From Deltaproteobacteria bacterium UBA5205 (lineage in GTDB: Bacteria > Desulfobacterota > Syntrophorhabdia > Syntrophorhabdales > Syntrophorhabdaceae), in contig DHVP01000042.1 in assembly GCA_002412715.1 (NCBI GenBank), forward strand, positions 1 to 64,000: a stretch of DNA of 64,000 bases. Reading direction: 5' to 3'. Shown in pieces: positions 9,601 through 17,335 of this stretch. Every line of letters begins with the position of its first letter. Position 1 is the stretch's first letter. Made by a program: the position numbers and the translations under genes. Under the pieces are notes generated by a model. That model ran no database searches. It was given only the letters and a program-made list of their open reading frames with translations, and was not told the DNA's origin.

Positions 9601-9871
9601 CCCCCTCGTGAACCTGCTTGCGGTAATCTCCCTCAAATCTCTGCTCTCCGGCCTCAAAGTGCGCAAGATCGAGCAAAGCAACAGGCAGGTGATTCTCCAC
9701 ATCACCGAGCGAACCCCTCTTAACATGAAACGGCTCCTCGGTCTCGCCACCGACAGCCACAGAAATATTAAACTTCTGCCCGACGGCCGTATCGTGGTCC
9801 GTTCGGATCTTCATGAAGGGGAACTTATGAATTTCATAAGAAATATATTGATGGACATTGTGGCACTGTGA
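6668..9871 (+). CDS. mfd: Transcription-repair coupling factor Mfd
   Basis: A 1067-aa ATP-dependent translocase that removes stalled RNA polymerase at lesions and recruits UvrA. Domains in order: a UvrB-like N-terminal module (shorter than in E. coli Mfd, about 1148 aa); the RNA-polymerase-interacting CarD/RID domain with GERVVHVDHGIGVYRG near residue 410; the RecG-like helicase with Walker A GFGKTEV (about 557), DEEH box (about 655) and SATPIPRTLYMA; and the C-terminal TRCF domain. The start is GTG at 6668; another in-frame GTG at 6680 is possible. It heads a run with two parvulin-type isomerases and pdxA. Confidence 0.97.
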   Translation: MYPSVNEPINKRFDHAYDGCLYITGRAGSFVSFLVAHTRKKTLVLYEDEDSADLLREEISYYGDREVALFPPFEARFFEEEDNLRRSGFLYRLATASLFIGLFPVSSLTHPLPAPESISEDVMTIRVGDMVFPEDIHDNLDRKGYELVPLVREGGQYAKRGSIVDFFPPASEKPVRCEFIGDQILSVRHFNPLSQRSEKELTHCDITSIVNKDNGNSATIVDYLDDSVTLVHPGAWCIDHTLAAADPSIKAGWARLLGGAPQIDLSGVVGSSEDQKTIKAVSNDDLRQLFLQHRTQIFHILREKLQKEWSHYPYVYLFANTPHQAKRLQDIFENYGLVLPILPRISYRKKHKEWGIIQGPIRRGFRTDDVIVLTEDDIVGPKKRVVKKKWDSRDEFLASFKDLNTGERVVHVDHGIGVYRGIVPLTVNKFTKDFLLIEYLGGDKLYVPVDDLHLVQKFIGGEKFKPKIDRLGSKLWTNTKKRVRKQIEDIAGELLEIYAARQMSEGHSYPPEDELFREMESRFEYEETEGQVTAINDVLGDLKSTKPMDRLVCGDVGFGKTEVALRAAFKAVLDGKQVAVLVPTTVLAQQHYKTFSDRFSDYPIVMGTLSRFRTKQQQSETVGQLGKGQVDIIIGTHRLLQKDVSFRDLGLVIIDEEHRFGVKHKERLKTLRKTVDVLTLSATPIPRTLYMATSGIRDLSVIDTPPLDRHAVRTTVVKFNDAVISKGIRNEIERSGQVFFVHNFVHNIGVVYDHLRSIVPEARIAVAHGQMSGSKLEKIMVDFIERRYDILLSTNIIESGLDITNVNTIFINNANRMGLADLYQLRGRVGRSTRQAYAYLLVPDQENLTRDARLRLKILEELTDLGSGFQIANYDLEIRGAGNLVGKEQSGNVNLIGFELYCDMLEETMNKLRNRDTVPEEEISTEINIPINAFIPDAYIQDPTQKLLMYKRLSRIRQEDELRDIEAELKDRYGSLPSPLVNLLAVISLKSLLSGLKVRKIEQSNRQVILHITERTPLNMKRLLGLATDSHRNIKLLPDGRIVVRSDLHEGELMNFIRNILMDIVAL

Positions 9872-9996
9872 TATAAGAGTTCGTTACGGACTAATTTGTC
9901 GCCATTGCCCTTATCGGGTCACCCCCGGTAATCGGGAGTGGTCGGCCAGATAGGTAATATATGTTGAAAAAACGAGAAGGGTTGGAGAGGTGGGGA

Positions 9997-10977
9997 ATGA
10001 AGAATGCTGTAATCTGCCTGTGTTTGGCGTTATTATGTCTCTTTGCGTGCAACAAAAAAGAGGATGGTAAGGTACTGGTCACCATAAATAACGACAAGAT
10101 CACCATGACCGAGTTCAACAAAGAACTCGATAAGATACCCATGAACATGAAGATGATGGTTGCTTCCGAGAGCGGCAAGAAGACGTATCTCGACAGGTTG
10201 ATCATAAAAAAGCTCCTTCTTTCGGAAGCGGCGAAGAGTAATATCGAGAAGGATAAGGAATTTGAGAACAGGCTGGCCGAGATCAAGGAACAGCTCATCA
10301 TAGAATCGCTTCTTAAGAAGAAATTGACCTCGGGGGCCAACATTTCCGACGAAGACCTGCAGAAGTACTACGAGGCCAACAAGGAGAAATTCCGCAAAGA
10401 CCGTGAGATCAACACGCGCCACATTCTCCTGAAATCGGAAGAAGAGGCGAAACAGGTTAGAGACAAACTCCAGGCCGGTGAGGATTTCTCCGACCTCGCA
10501 AAAAAGTATTCCATCGACCCCAATGCCAAGGTGACGGGCGGCGAGGTGGGTTTTCATCCGAAAGGAACGCTCCTGCCGGAGTACGAGGCAGCGGCATTCA
10601 AGCTCGCGAAGGTGGGCCAGACAAGCGGCATTGTAAAGACACAGTTCGGCTACCACATAATAAGGCTTGAGGGAATCAAACCCCCTCAATATGTCCCGTT
10701 TGCAGAGGTAAAAGACTTCATAAAGCAACAGCTTATCCAGGAGAAACAGAAAGACGTACTCGACAAGTACATCGAGGAATTGAAAAAGAGCGCAAAGATC
10801 ACCATCAACGAAGAACTGCTAAAAGACCAGACACCTGCGGCGGCCGCTCCCCAACCTGAATCGAAAACTGCAAAACCCGAGGCCAAAGAGGCAAAGCCTG
10901 AGGCCAAAGATACCCCGGCGGGACCCAAGGCCGACACGACCCCGCCTAAAAAGGAAACGGTACCACAGAGCAAATGA
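9997..10977 (+). CDS. Parvulin-type peptidylprolyl isomerase lipoprotein (PrsA/SurA-like)
   Basis: About 326 aa. The ATG at 9997 follows a purine-rich GGAGAGGTGGGG and gives a lipoprotein signal (CLALLCLFAC, lipidated Cys about residue 18); an upstream in-frame ATG at 9961 would hide that signal. A SurA_N-like helical region precedes one rotamase domain (about residues 143-235; RHILLKSEEEA, GGEVGFHPKG, FGYHIIRLEG). The C-terminus is a low-complexity Lys/Pro/Ala tail with repeated KPEAK units. It should assist folding of exported proteins at the outer face of a membrane. Its stop overlaps the next start (ATGA), so it is coupled to a second isomerase. Confidence 0.9.
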   Translation: MKNAVICLCLALLCLFACNKKEDGKVLVTINNDKITMTEFNKELDKIPMNMKMMVASESGKKTYLDRLIIKKLLLSEAAKSNIEKDKEFENRLAEIKEQLIIESLLKKKLTSGANISDEDLQKYYEANKEKFRKDREINTRHILLKSEEEAKQVRDKLQAGEDFSDLAKKYSIDPNAKVTGGEVGFHPKGTLLPEYEAAAFKLAKVGQTSGIVKTQFGYHIIRLEGIKPPQYVPFAEVKDFIKQQLIQEKQKDVLDKYIEELKKSAKITINEELLKDQTPAAAAPQPESKTAKPEAKEAKPEAKDTPAGPKADTTPPKKETVPQSK

Positions 10978-11906
10978 AACATTTATCAAAACTCATCATT
11001 GTTACAGCCTTTATCGTGTTGACCGGTTTTGCCGCCAACGCCGAGGTCATTGACCGGGTCATCGCCATCATCAACGACGACATTATCACTCTGAAGGACT
11101 TCGAAGCCTACATCAAGGTCGAAAAACGCACAAAGTTCACATCCATTGATGAATATTTCAGGAACCAGCAGATGAAGGAAAAGCTGGAAATGTATGTTGA
11201 AGGAATACTCATCAAACAACAGGCCAAAAAACTCGGGATTGCTGCAACCGATCAGGAAGTCAACAACTTCATCGAAGGCATCAAGAAGCAAAACCTCATC
11301 ACCGACGCGGAACTCAGGGAACAGTTGAGAAAAGACAACGTCACCTATGCGCAGTTTACCGAGGGGATCAGGCTGAATATCCTCCGGACCAGGCTCCTCA
11401 TGCGCGTTGTCTCCACCGAAATTAACATAACCGAAAACAGTCTGAAGAGTTATTACGACAGTCATCAGGACGTTTTTCGGGATCAGGAATTCCATCTCCA
11501 GCAGATATTCATCTCCGGCCAGCACCAGGACATCAAGGAGCGTGCCGAAAAGGCATATAAGGACTTGACCGCGGGAAAGCCCTTCGGTGACGTGGCCCGC
11601 GGCATATCCGATGACCCCTCTGCCAAACAGGGAGGAGATATCGGTTTTGTCAAGAGAAGTGACCTTCTTCCCACTTTGAGGGACTCTCTGAACAACCTCG
11701 CGCCGGGCTCGTTCACCCCGGTCATCCCGACGCCATACGGCCTGCACATATTGAAGCTCATCGAGCTCAAAAAGGTCGAAGTCCTGCCATACGAGGCGGT
11801 GAAGAATGCCATCAACGAGCGCATGGTCATGGAAGAGTCAAACAAGCGTTACCGGACTTACATGGATAAACTCAAAAAGACATCCTATATCGAGGTAAAG
11901 ATCTAG
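10974..11906 (+). CDS. Periplasmic parvulin-type peptidylprolyl isomerase (SurA-like)
   Basis: A 310-aa secreted protein. A cleavable signal peptide (LIIVTAFIVLTGFAANA) leads into the SurA N-terminal motif EVIDRVIAIINDDIITLKD. A helical chaperone region follows, then a single parvulin domain (about residues 165-265; LQQIFISGQ, GGDIGFVKRSDLLP, PYGLHILKLIE). The family escorts outer-membrane proteins through the periplasm. E. coli SurA has two parvulin domains; here two single-domain proteins are encoded back to back with ATGA coupling. It lies between the PPIase lipoprotein and pdxA. Confidence 0.92.
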   Translation: MKHLSKLIIVTAFIVLTGFAANAEVIDRVIAIINDDIITLKDFEAYIKVEKRTKFTSIDEYFRNQQMKEKLEMYVEGILIKQQAKKLGIAATDQEVNNFIEGIKKQNLITDAELREQLRKDNVTYAQFTEGIRLNILRTRLLMRVVSTEINITENSLKSYYDSHQDVFRDQEFHLQQIFISGQHQDIKERAEKAYKDLTAGKPFGDVARGISDDPSAKQGGDIGFVKRSDLLPTLRDSLNNLAPGSFTPVIPTPYGLHILKLIELKKVEVLPYEAVKNAINERMVMEESNKRYRTYMDKLKKTSYIEVKI

Positions 11907-11934
11907 GGCGTTTTTTTCAAGAAAGCAATCATTC

Positions 11935-12918
11935 ATGAACCGCATCGCAATAACCATGGGTGACCCTGCCGGTATAGGCGCCGAGATCATACTGAAATCG
12001 CTTTCCATCCTTACCGCGAAGAGCATACCCGTTGTCGTCGGCGACATCAAGGTCTTCGATCAGCTGTGTTCCCGCCTGCCGTCTCTTCCGCGCTTTTCGT
12101 TCAAACATCCCGGGAGCGGATCATCAGGGGACGTGGAATTCTCCGATGTCGGGCGCATTGACACCGTCGAGCCCGGCCTGTCGGATGGCCGGTGCGGTGA
12201 GGCCTCATACAAATACATCATGGAAGCGCTAAAGCTCGTGTTTACCGGCGAAGCAATGGCGCTTGTTACCTGCCCCATAAGCAAAGCTTCGCTGAGTATG
12301 GCGGGAATTCCTTTTCCCGGTCACACGGAACTCCTCGCCCATGCCGGAGGAGTCGACAGCTACGTGATGATGCTTGCAAATCCGAAGATCAGGGTAAGTC
12401 TGGTTACAATCCACATCCCCCTGGCGACCGTACCCGCTGAGATAACCGAAGAAAAAGTCTTCCGCTGCATCCGTATCACCACGAGGTCGCTTCAGGAACG
12501 TTTTTCCATCAGGAACCCTTCCATCAAGATCTGCGGGCTTAATCCTCACGCCGGCGAGAAGGGCGTCATCGGGCACGAAGAAGACGGCATCATAAGGGCC
12601 ATATCCCGGGCACAGTCCATGGGAATGGATGCAACGGGCCCCTACCCCGCCGATTCCGTTTTTCATCACATCGATTGTGACGCATACATCGCCATGTATC
12701 ACGACCAGGGGCTCATACCCGTAAAGACCATCGATTTCGAAAGGACCGTCAACATTACTTTGGGACTCCCCTTTGTCCGGACCTCTCCCGGCCACGGCAC
12801 GGGCTTCGATATAGCCGGCAAAGGCACTGCAAATCCCACAAGTCTCATCGAAGCATACAGGATGGCCGAGATCATGGCCGAGGAAAAGAAAAAGACCATC
12901 TCACGCCCGCTGCGCTAG
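11935..12918 (+). CDS. pdxA: 4-hydroxythreonine-4-phosphate dehydrogenase
   Basis: A 327-aa enzyme of DXP-dependent pyridoxal 5'-phosphate synthesis. It oxidises 4-phospho-hydroxy-L-threonine with NAD(P), giving the unstable ketone that PdxJ condenses. Clear motifs are the N-terminal AITMGDPAGIGAEI, metal-site histidines in FPGHTELLA and MYHDQGLIPVK, and the C-terminal GTGFDIAGKGTANPTS. Full length for the family. It lies 28 bp after the SurA-like gene on the same strand; pdxA next to surA is a common bacterial arrangement. Confidence 0.96.
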   Translation: MNRIAITMGDPAGIGAEIILKSLSILTAKSIPVVVGDIKVFDQLCSRLPSLPRFSFKHPGSGSSGDVEFSDVGRIDTVEPGLSDGRCGEASYKYIMEALKLVFTGEAMALVTCPISKASLSMAGIPFPGHTELLAHAGGVDSYVMMLANPKIRVSLVTIHIPLATVPAEITEEKVFRCIRITTRSLQERFSIRNPSIKICGLNPHAGEKGVIGHEEDGIIRAISRAQSMGMDATGPYPADSVFHHIDCDAYIAMYHDQGLIPVKTIDFERTVNITLGLPFVRTSPGHGTGFDIAGKGTANPTSLIEAYRMAEIMAEEKKKTISRPLR

Positions 12919-12987
12919 AATTCTCACCCCGTGATCTTCTTGATTCTCCGTGAACTCGAGAGAGGAGCGTCAGCAACGAACGGGTCC

Positions 12988-13010
12988 CGTTTATTACGTC
13001 GTTTATTACG
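12988..13010. repeat. Tandem CGTTTATTACG pair between convergent genes
   Basis: Two exact 11-bp copies of CGTTTATTACG (12,988-12,998 and 13,000-13,010) sit between the convergent pdxA and purC 3' ends. A short AACGGG-t-CCCGTT inverted repeat overlaps the first. No U-tract terminator is evident. Confidence 0.35.
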
Positions 13011-13031
13011 GGATAAATGCGAGGGCAAGTC

Positions 13032-13919
13032 TTAAAGGGTTTCGCCGGTCAGGATTTTGTAGATCTCCTTGTACCTGTCCGATGTCTTCTTCGCTACCTC
13101 CGGCGGGAGTTCGGGGCCGGGGTAGGTCTTCGGCCAATCGAGGGTGTTCAGGTAGTCCCTGACGATCTGCTTGTCGTAGCTGTCCTGAGACTTGCCGGGG
13201 GCATAGTCCTTTAAGGACCAGAAACGGGAGGAATCGGGCGTGAGGACCTCATCGATGAGCACCACGTCGCCACCGATAATTCCGAACTCGAACTTGGTGT
13301 CGGCAACAATGATGCCCCTCTTCTCGGCCAGATCGCGGGCTTTTTCGTAGATGGCGATGGTCGTATCACGCAGTTTCCTTGCATAATCATCGCCGATGAT
13401 CTTTACCGTCTCCTCAAAGGAGATGTTGAGGTCGTGACCCTCGTCCGCCTTCGTGGACGGCGTGAAGATTGGTTCTTCAAGCTTCGAAGACTCCTTCAGG
13501 TTTTCGGGAAGCTTGATGCCGCACACTGTCCCGGATTTCTTATACTCGTTCCAGCCTGAACCTGCAAGGTATCCCCTGACGACACATTCCACGGGCAGAA
13601 CCCTGGCTTTTTTTACAAGCATGCTCCTGTCCCTGAGTGCGTCGCCGTACTTTCTCAGGTTCGCGGGGTATCTATCGACGTCAGTCTCGATAATATGGTT
13701 GGGGACAACGTCCTTCATCTGTCTGAACCAGAACAGGGAGAGTTTCGTAAGGACCTTTCCCTTGTCCTCTATCCCGGTGGGAAGGACGACATCGAAGGCC
13801 GACAGTCTGTCCGTGGCCACGATGAGTAATTGATCGCCGAGATCGTAGATGTCCCGGACCTTGCCTTTTTTCGGCGTTCCCAGTGCGTCAAAATTAGTTT
13901 CCCGTATTATGACCGTCAT
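13032..13919 (-). CDS. purC: Phosphoribosylaminoimidazole-succinocarboxamide synthase
   Basis: A 295-aa SAICAR synthetase that joins L-aspartate to CAIR with ATP in purine synthesis. Hallmarks are GKVRDIYDLGDQLLIVATDRLSAFDV near the N-terminus (nucleotide and substrate pocket), ECVVRGYLAGSGWNEY in the middle, and DTKFEFGI / LIDEVLTPDSSRFW toward the C-terminus. The length matches the stand-alone eukaryote/yeast-like long form common in this kind of bacterium. It lies 12 bp downstream of the flavin reductase-rubredoxin gene on the same strand. Confidence 0.97.
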   Translation of the reverse strand: MTVIIRETNFDALGTPKKGKVRDIYDLGDQLLIVATDRLSAFDVVLPTGIEDKGKVLTKLSLFWFRQMKDVVPNHIIETDVDRYPANLRKYGDALRDRSMLVKKARVLPVECVVRGYLAGSGWNEYKKSGTVCGIKLPENLKESSKLEEPIFTPSTKADEGHDLNISFEETVKIIGDDYARKLRDTTIAIYEKARDLAEKRGIIVADTKFEFGIIGGDVVLIDEVLTPDSSRFWSLKDYAPGKSQDSYDKQIVRDYLNTLDWPKTYPGPELPPEVAKKTSDRYKEIYKILTGETL

Positions 13920-13931
13920 ATTCAGTCTCCG

Positions 13932-14621
13932 CTATTCCTTGGAAAATTCGCTCTTGGGCGCATTGCATACCGGGCATACCCACGAATCCGGCAGGTCCTC
14001 GAATTTCGTGCCCGGTTTGATTCCGTTTTCGGGATCACCTGCCGCGGGATCGTAAACGTAACCGCATACATTGCATACATATTTCCCTGATTCCGCAGGT
14101 TTCGGCGGTTCCGATTCGTCTTTCACATATGTCGGGGCGGTCTTGGGTGATTTTCCACCCTTCACCTGGTGATAATATGCATATGTCATTGGTTCGGCCT
14201 CGCTCAGAACATCACATTCGACAACCTTTCCGATAAATATCGTGTGTGTACCCACATCGGTCTCGCTCAAGACCTCGCATTCCAGAAAACCTACCGTGTT
14301 GTCGAGCACGATGGGAGCGCCCGTCATGCCCTGCCTGTGACCGGTGTCTGCGAATTTCTCCGTATCCCTGCCGGACTTGAATCCGAACTTGCCAATAAGG
14401 GTCATGGGGGCGTACTTCGAGAGGATCGATACGGTGAAGACCTTGCTTGATCGTATATAATCATGCGTCAGATTTTCTTTATTGATACTGATCGCCACCG
14501 TGGGCGGGTCGGACGTGATCTGGAAGGCCGTGTTGGCTATCTGCCCGTTGATTTTCCCGTTCTTCTTTGAACTGACGACGTAGACGCCGTAGCATATCTT
14601 CTGAACAGCCTTTAGATTCAT
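13932..14621 (-). CDS. Flavin reductase-rubredoxin fusion (high-molecular-weight rubredoxin)
   Basis: A 229-aa two-domain electron-transfer protein. Residues 1 to about 165 form a flavin-reductase-like FMN-binding split-barrel domain (ANTAFQITSDPPTVAISI and similar). After a linker, residues about 178-229 are a complete rubredoxin with paired Cys motifs CNVCGY and CPVCNAP that bind one iron. Such Hrb proteins are known in anaerobes to pass electrons from NAD(P)H to flavodiiron oxygen or NO reductases. No flavodiiron gene is in this window. The gene lies between the 2-oxoacid oxidoreductase and purC on the same strand. Confidence 0.92.
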   Translation of the reverse strand: MNLKAVQKICYGVYVVSSKKNGKINGQIANTAFQITSDPPTVAISINKENLTHDYIRSSKVFTVSILSKYAPMTLIGKFGFKSGRDTEKFADTGHRQGMTGAPIVLDNTVGFLECEVLSETDVGTHTIFIGKVVECDVLSEAEPMTYAYYHQVKGGKSPKTAPTYVKDESEPPKPAESGKYVCNVCGYVYDPAAGDPENGIKPGTKFEDLPDSWVCPVCNAPKSEFSKE

Positions 14622-14656
14622 CCCATTCTCCTTTTTCTTACGAACACGATTTCAAC

Positions 14657-15520
14657 TTAACAGAAATCGTTTAAAGATCCGGCCAATTTTTCTCTCAGTT
14701 CCTGCCACTTCCCAACTCCGTCCACGAGGGGCCTCGCGGCGAGCATGGGAAGCCTGCTCTCGAAACTGGGACGGTCATTCCGATATATGACACCGATGGG
14801 TATCCTGTCGCCCCATTCCAATGCCCTCGCAAATGCCTTTATCCTGTCTGAGGGGTCATGATCGTCCCCTATGTGATAGACCCGTTTCCCATACCATTCG
14901 AAGGTATTCACCTTGTTCAGGGAAACACAGGGTTGGAGGATATCGACGATGGAAAAACCTTTATGACTGAAGGCCGAACGTATGAGTGCCTTCAGATGTT
15001 CATGGTCGCCCGCGTATCCCCTCGCCACGAAACCGCAGTCGAGGGCGACCGCCATCGCCATGGGATTCAACTGCCCCGAAAGGACGCCAAGGGGCTGGTT
15101 CTTGGTCACCATGCCCTCCATGCTCGTTGGCGACGCCTGACCTTTCGTGAGCCCGTAGATCTGGTTGTCGTGGACGAAGAGCTTCACGCCGATGTTGCGC
15201 CTGATTGCGTGGAGAAGATGGTTTCCTCCCTCACCGTACATGTCTCCGTCTCCGCCAACAGCGACAACGAGCATCTCGTGATTGGCAAGCTTGATCCCTG
15301 TGGCTACAGGAAGCGCCCTGCCGTGGAGCCCGTTAAAGGTGTTGCAGCGGACGTAGTGGGGAAATTTGCCCGCCTGGCCTATGCCTGAGACGATGCAGAA
15401 CCGGTAAGGTTCAATCCCCTCGGCGTCAAGTGCCTCCTTGAAGGCGCGAAGAATGGCAAAATTACCGCAGCCCGGACACCATGCGGGTACTTCGCCCAGA
15501 TATTTTTCAAGCCCTTCCAC
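14657..15520 (-). CDS. 2-oxoacid:ferredoxin oxidoreductase, beta subunit
   Basis: A 287-aa thiamine-diphosphate subunit. It has the conserved WCPGCGNF near the N-terminus (Cys for cluster or cofactor environment) and the TPP/Mg motif GDGDMYGEGGNHLLHA followed by NQIYGLTKGQ. With the alpha subunit upstream it should oxidise a 2-oxoacid plus CoA to acyl-CoA, reducing ferredoxin. Two-subunit, gamma-alpha-fused enzymes of this type are often 2-oxoglutarate-specific (KorAB), but the sequence alone does not settle the substrate. The start overlaps the alpha stop by 14 nt, so the subunits are coupled. Confidence 0.93.
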   Translation of the reverse strand: MEGLEKYLGEVPAWCPGCGNFAILRAFKEALDAEGIEPYRFCIVSGIGQAGKFPHYVRCNTFNGLHGRALPVATGIKLANHEMLVVAVGGDGDMYGEGGNHLLHAIRRNIGVKLFVHDNQIYGLTKGQASPTSMEGMVTKNQPLGVLSGQLNPMAMAVALDCGFVARGYAGDHEHLKALIRSAFSHKGFSIVDILQPCVSLNKVNTFEWYGKRVYHIGDDHDPSDRIKAFARALEWGDRIPIGVIYRNDRPSFESRLPMLAARPLVDGVGKWQELREKLAGSLNDFC

Positions 15521-17219
15521 GCAATTCCTCCAGGAGTTCTTCCACCAGGAAAGGTCTGCCGTCGTACCGCAGGACCCTGTCCGTCACCGCGTAGCCCGTC
15601 TCGGCCTTCAAAAGCCGGGCGAACTGCCCTGTGGCGTTATTCTCTACGCAAATTGTCCGTCCTGCCTTCTTGAGGACCTCGACGTAGTCGAACGATTGAA
15701 GGCCCGGCAAAGGATAGATTTCACTGAAATGGAGCATGGCGATCTTCTTATCCCCCATGCTCTCTACGGCCTCTCTCACGACACCATATGTTGAACCCCA
15801 TGATATAATGACTGTTTCTGGCGCAGCTGACCCCAGGAACACAGGGGGTGCGATCTCTTTTCGGATATTCTCCAGCTTGAGGAAAAGCCGCTTCTCCACC
15901 ATCTTGCTGCGCAAGCCTTTGTCCTCGATGATATGCCCCGCTTCATTATGTTCGTCGCTGTCGGTCACGACTACGTGCTTCGTCTTCCCCGGTATGCCGA
16001 AGGGCGATATGCCGGAGGCGGTGAAGGCATGCCTCGCGTATGTATCGAGCGCGTCAAGCTCTGCGGCATCGGTTCGATAGTCCTTCATCGGGAGGTTATC
16101 CAAAGCAACGCTATCCAGGGTCCACTGCGTGTCGGCGAGATACTGATCGGTCATGACAAAAACGGGGACCTGGTACTTTTGGGAGATATCGAAGGCCTTT
16201 GCGGTCAGCCGGATGGCCTGTTCCGGGTTGCCCGGCGCGAATATGACACGCGGAAATTCGCCGTGCCCGGCATAAAGGGCAAAGAAAAGATCGCCCTGTT
16301 CCGTTTTCGTCGGAAGCCCGGTAGCAGGTCCCGGCCTCTGGGCGAGGGCTATAACGATGGGAGTCTCCGTCATCGCCGCCAGAGAGAGGCCTTCGACCAT
16401 AAGAGCGAAACCGCCTCCCGATGTCCCCGTCATTGATCTGACCCCGGCAAAAGACGCACCGAGGGCCATATTAATAGCCGCAATCTCGTCTTCCGCCTGC
16501 TCGACAACGATGCCGTATTCTTTCGCCCTGGCTCCCAAATACGTCATGATACCCGTGGAAGGCGTCATCGGATACGCAGAGTAAAACATGCACCCTGCCG
16601 CCAGTACGCCGAAGCCAACGGCCTCGCTGCCCCCCACAAGCATCTTCGGAACGCCCGTGGAGGCGGGGCTGAAGGAACAGCGACCGCAGTTCTTTACGGC
16701 ATACTCATGGCCGGCGACAGCGGCCAGCCTGTTCTGTTCCCGCGTCTGGTCGTCCTTCCTTTTCAGCAATACCGTGAGAATATCGAAAAGTGGATCGAGG
16801 GAAAGACCGAGCATCCCCAGAATGGCACCCGTAGCGACGGTATTTGCTACGATCCGGCTCGCGCCCGTGTCGGTGGCAAGTTTCACGAGGGGAATATCGA
16901 GGAATTGGGGCCCGGCGAAGCTCTCTTTCAACAAAGAGGAATCATAGACTATAATCCCCTCTTCGCGAACTTCGGCCTGGTGAGCCGGGATCGACTCCCG
17001 GTCAAAGGCAAGGAGAATATCCAGCGGCCTGCGTGGTGCCCGAATAGGCCGGTCAGACAGGCGTATCTGGTAGAAATTGTGCCCCCCGCGGATCCGTGAT
17101 TCATAATCCTGATTGGTAAAGACATGGTATCCGAACCGGGACAATACCTTCGCGAGGGCATCACCTATCGTCTGTATCCCCTGCCCGGCCTCGCCGCCTA
17201 TTTTCAAGCTATAATCCAT
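15507..17219 (-). CDS. 2-oxoacid:ferredoxin oxidoreductase, fused gamma-alpha subunit
   Basis: A 570-aa subunit. Residues 1 to about 180 are the gamma (catalytic) domain (KIGGEAGQGIQTIGDALAK). The rest is the alpha pyrimidine-binding and transketolase-like C-terminal domain (AEDEIAAINMALGASFAGVRS with GTSGGGFALM). No extra 4Fe-4S ferredoxin domain is present, so an external ferredoxin is the acceptor. GGGAGG lies before the ATG at 17,219. First gene of a minus-strand set: alpha, beta, flavin reductase-rubredoxin, purC. Divergent from rnr. KorA is likely but not proven. Confidence 0.93.
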   Translation of the reverse strand: MDYSLKIGGEAGQGIQTIGDALAKVLSRFGYHVFTNQDYESRIRGGHNFYQIRLSDRPIRAPRRPLDILLAFDRESIPAHQAEVREEGIIVYDSSLLKESFAGPQFLDIPLVKLATDTGASRIVANTVATGAILGMLGLSLDPLFDILTVLLKRKDDQTREQNRLAAVAGHEYAVKNCGRCSFSPASTGVPKMLVGGSEAVGFGVLAAGCMFYSAYPMTPSTGIMTYLGARAKEYGIVVEQAEDEIAAINMALGASFAGVRSMTGTSGGGFALMVEGLSLAAMTETPIVIALAQRPGPATGLPTKTEQGDLFFALYAGHGEFPRVIFAPGNPEQAIRLTAKAFDISQKYQVPVFVMTDQYLADTQWTLDSVALDNLPMKDYRTDAAELDALDTYARHAFTASGISPFGIPGKTKHVVVTDSDEHNEAGHIIEDKGLRSKMVEKRLFLKLENIRKEIAPPVFLGSAAPETVIISWGSTYGVVREAVESMGDKKIAMLHFSEIYPLPGLQSFDYVEVLKKAGRTICVENNATGQFARLLKAETGYAVTDRVLRYDGRPFLVEELLEELRGRA

Positions 17220-17335
17220 ATCCCTCCCAAAACACCATTATAAAGGCTTACCGGACAAATATCAACTGCTCTATCCCGTGAAAGCTTGGAACCACTGGCT
17301 AAACGTGGTATAAGGTAAAGGAACGGGTCGAAGAA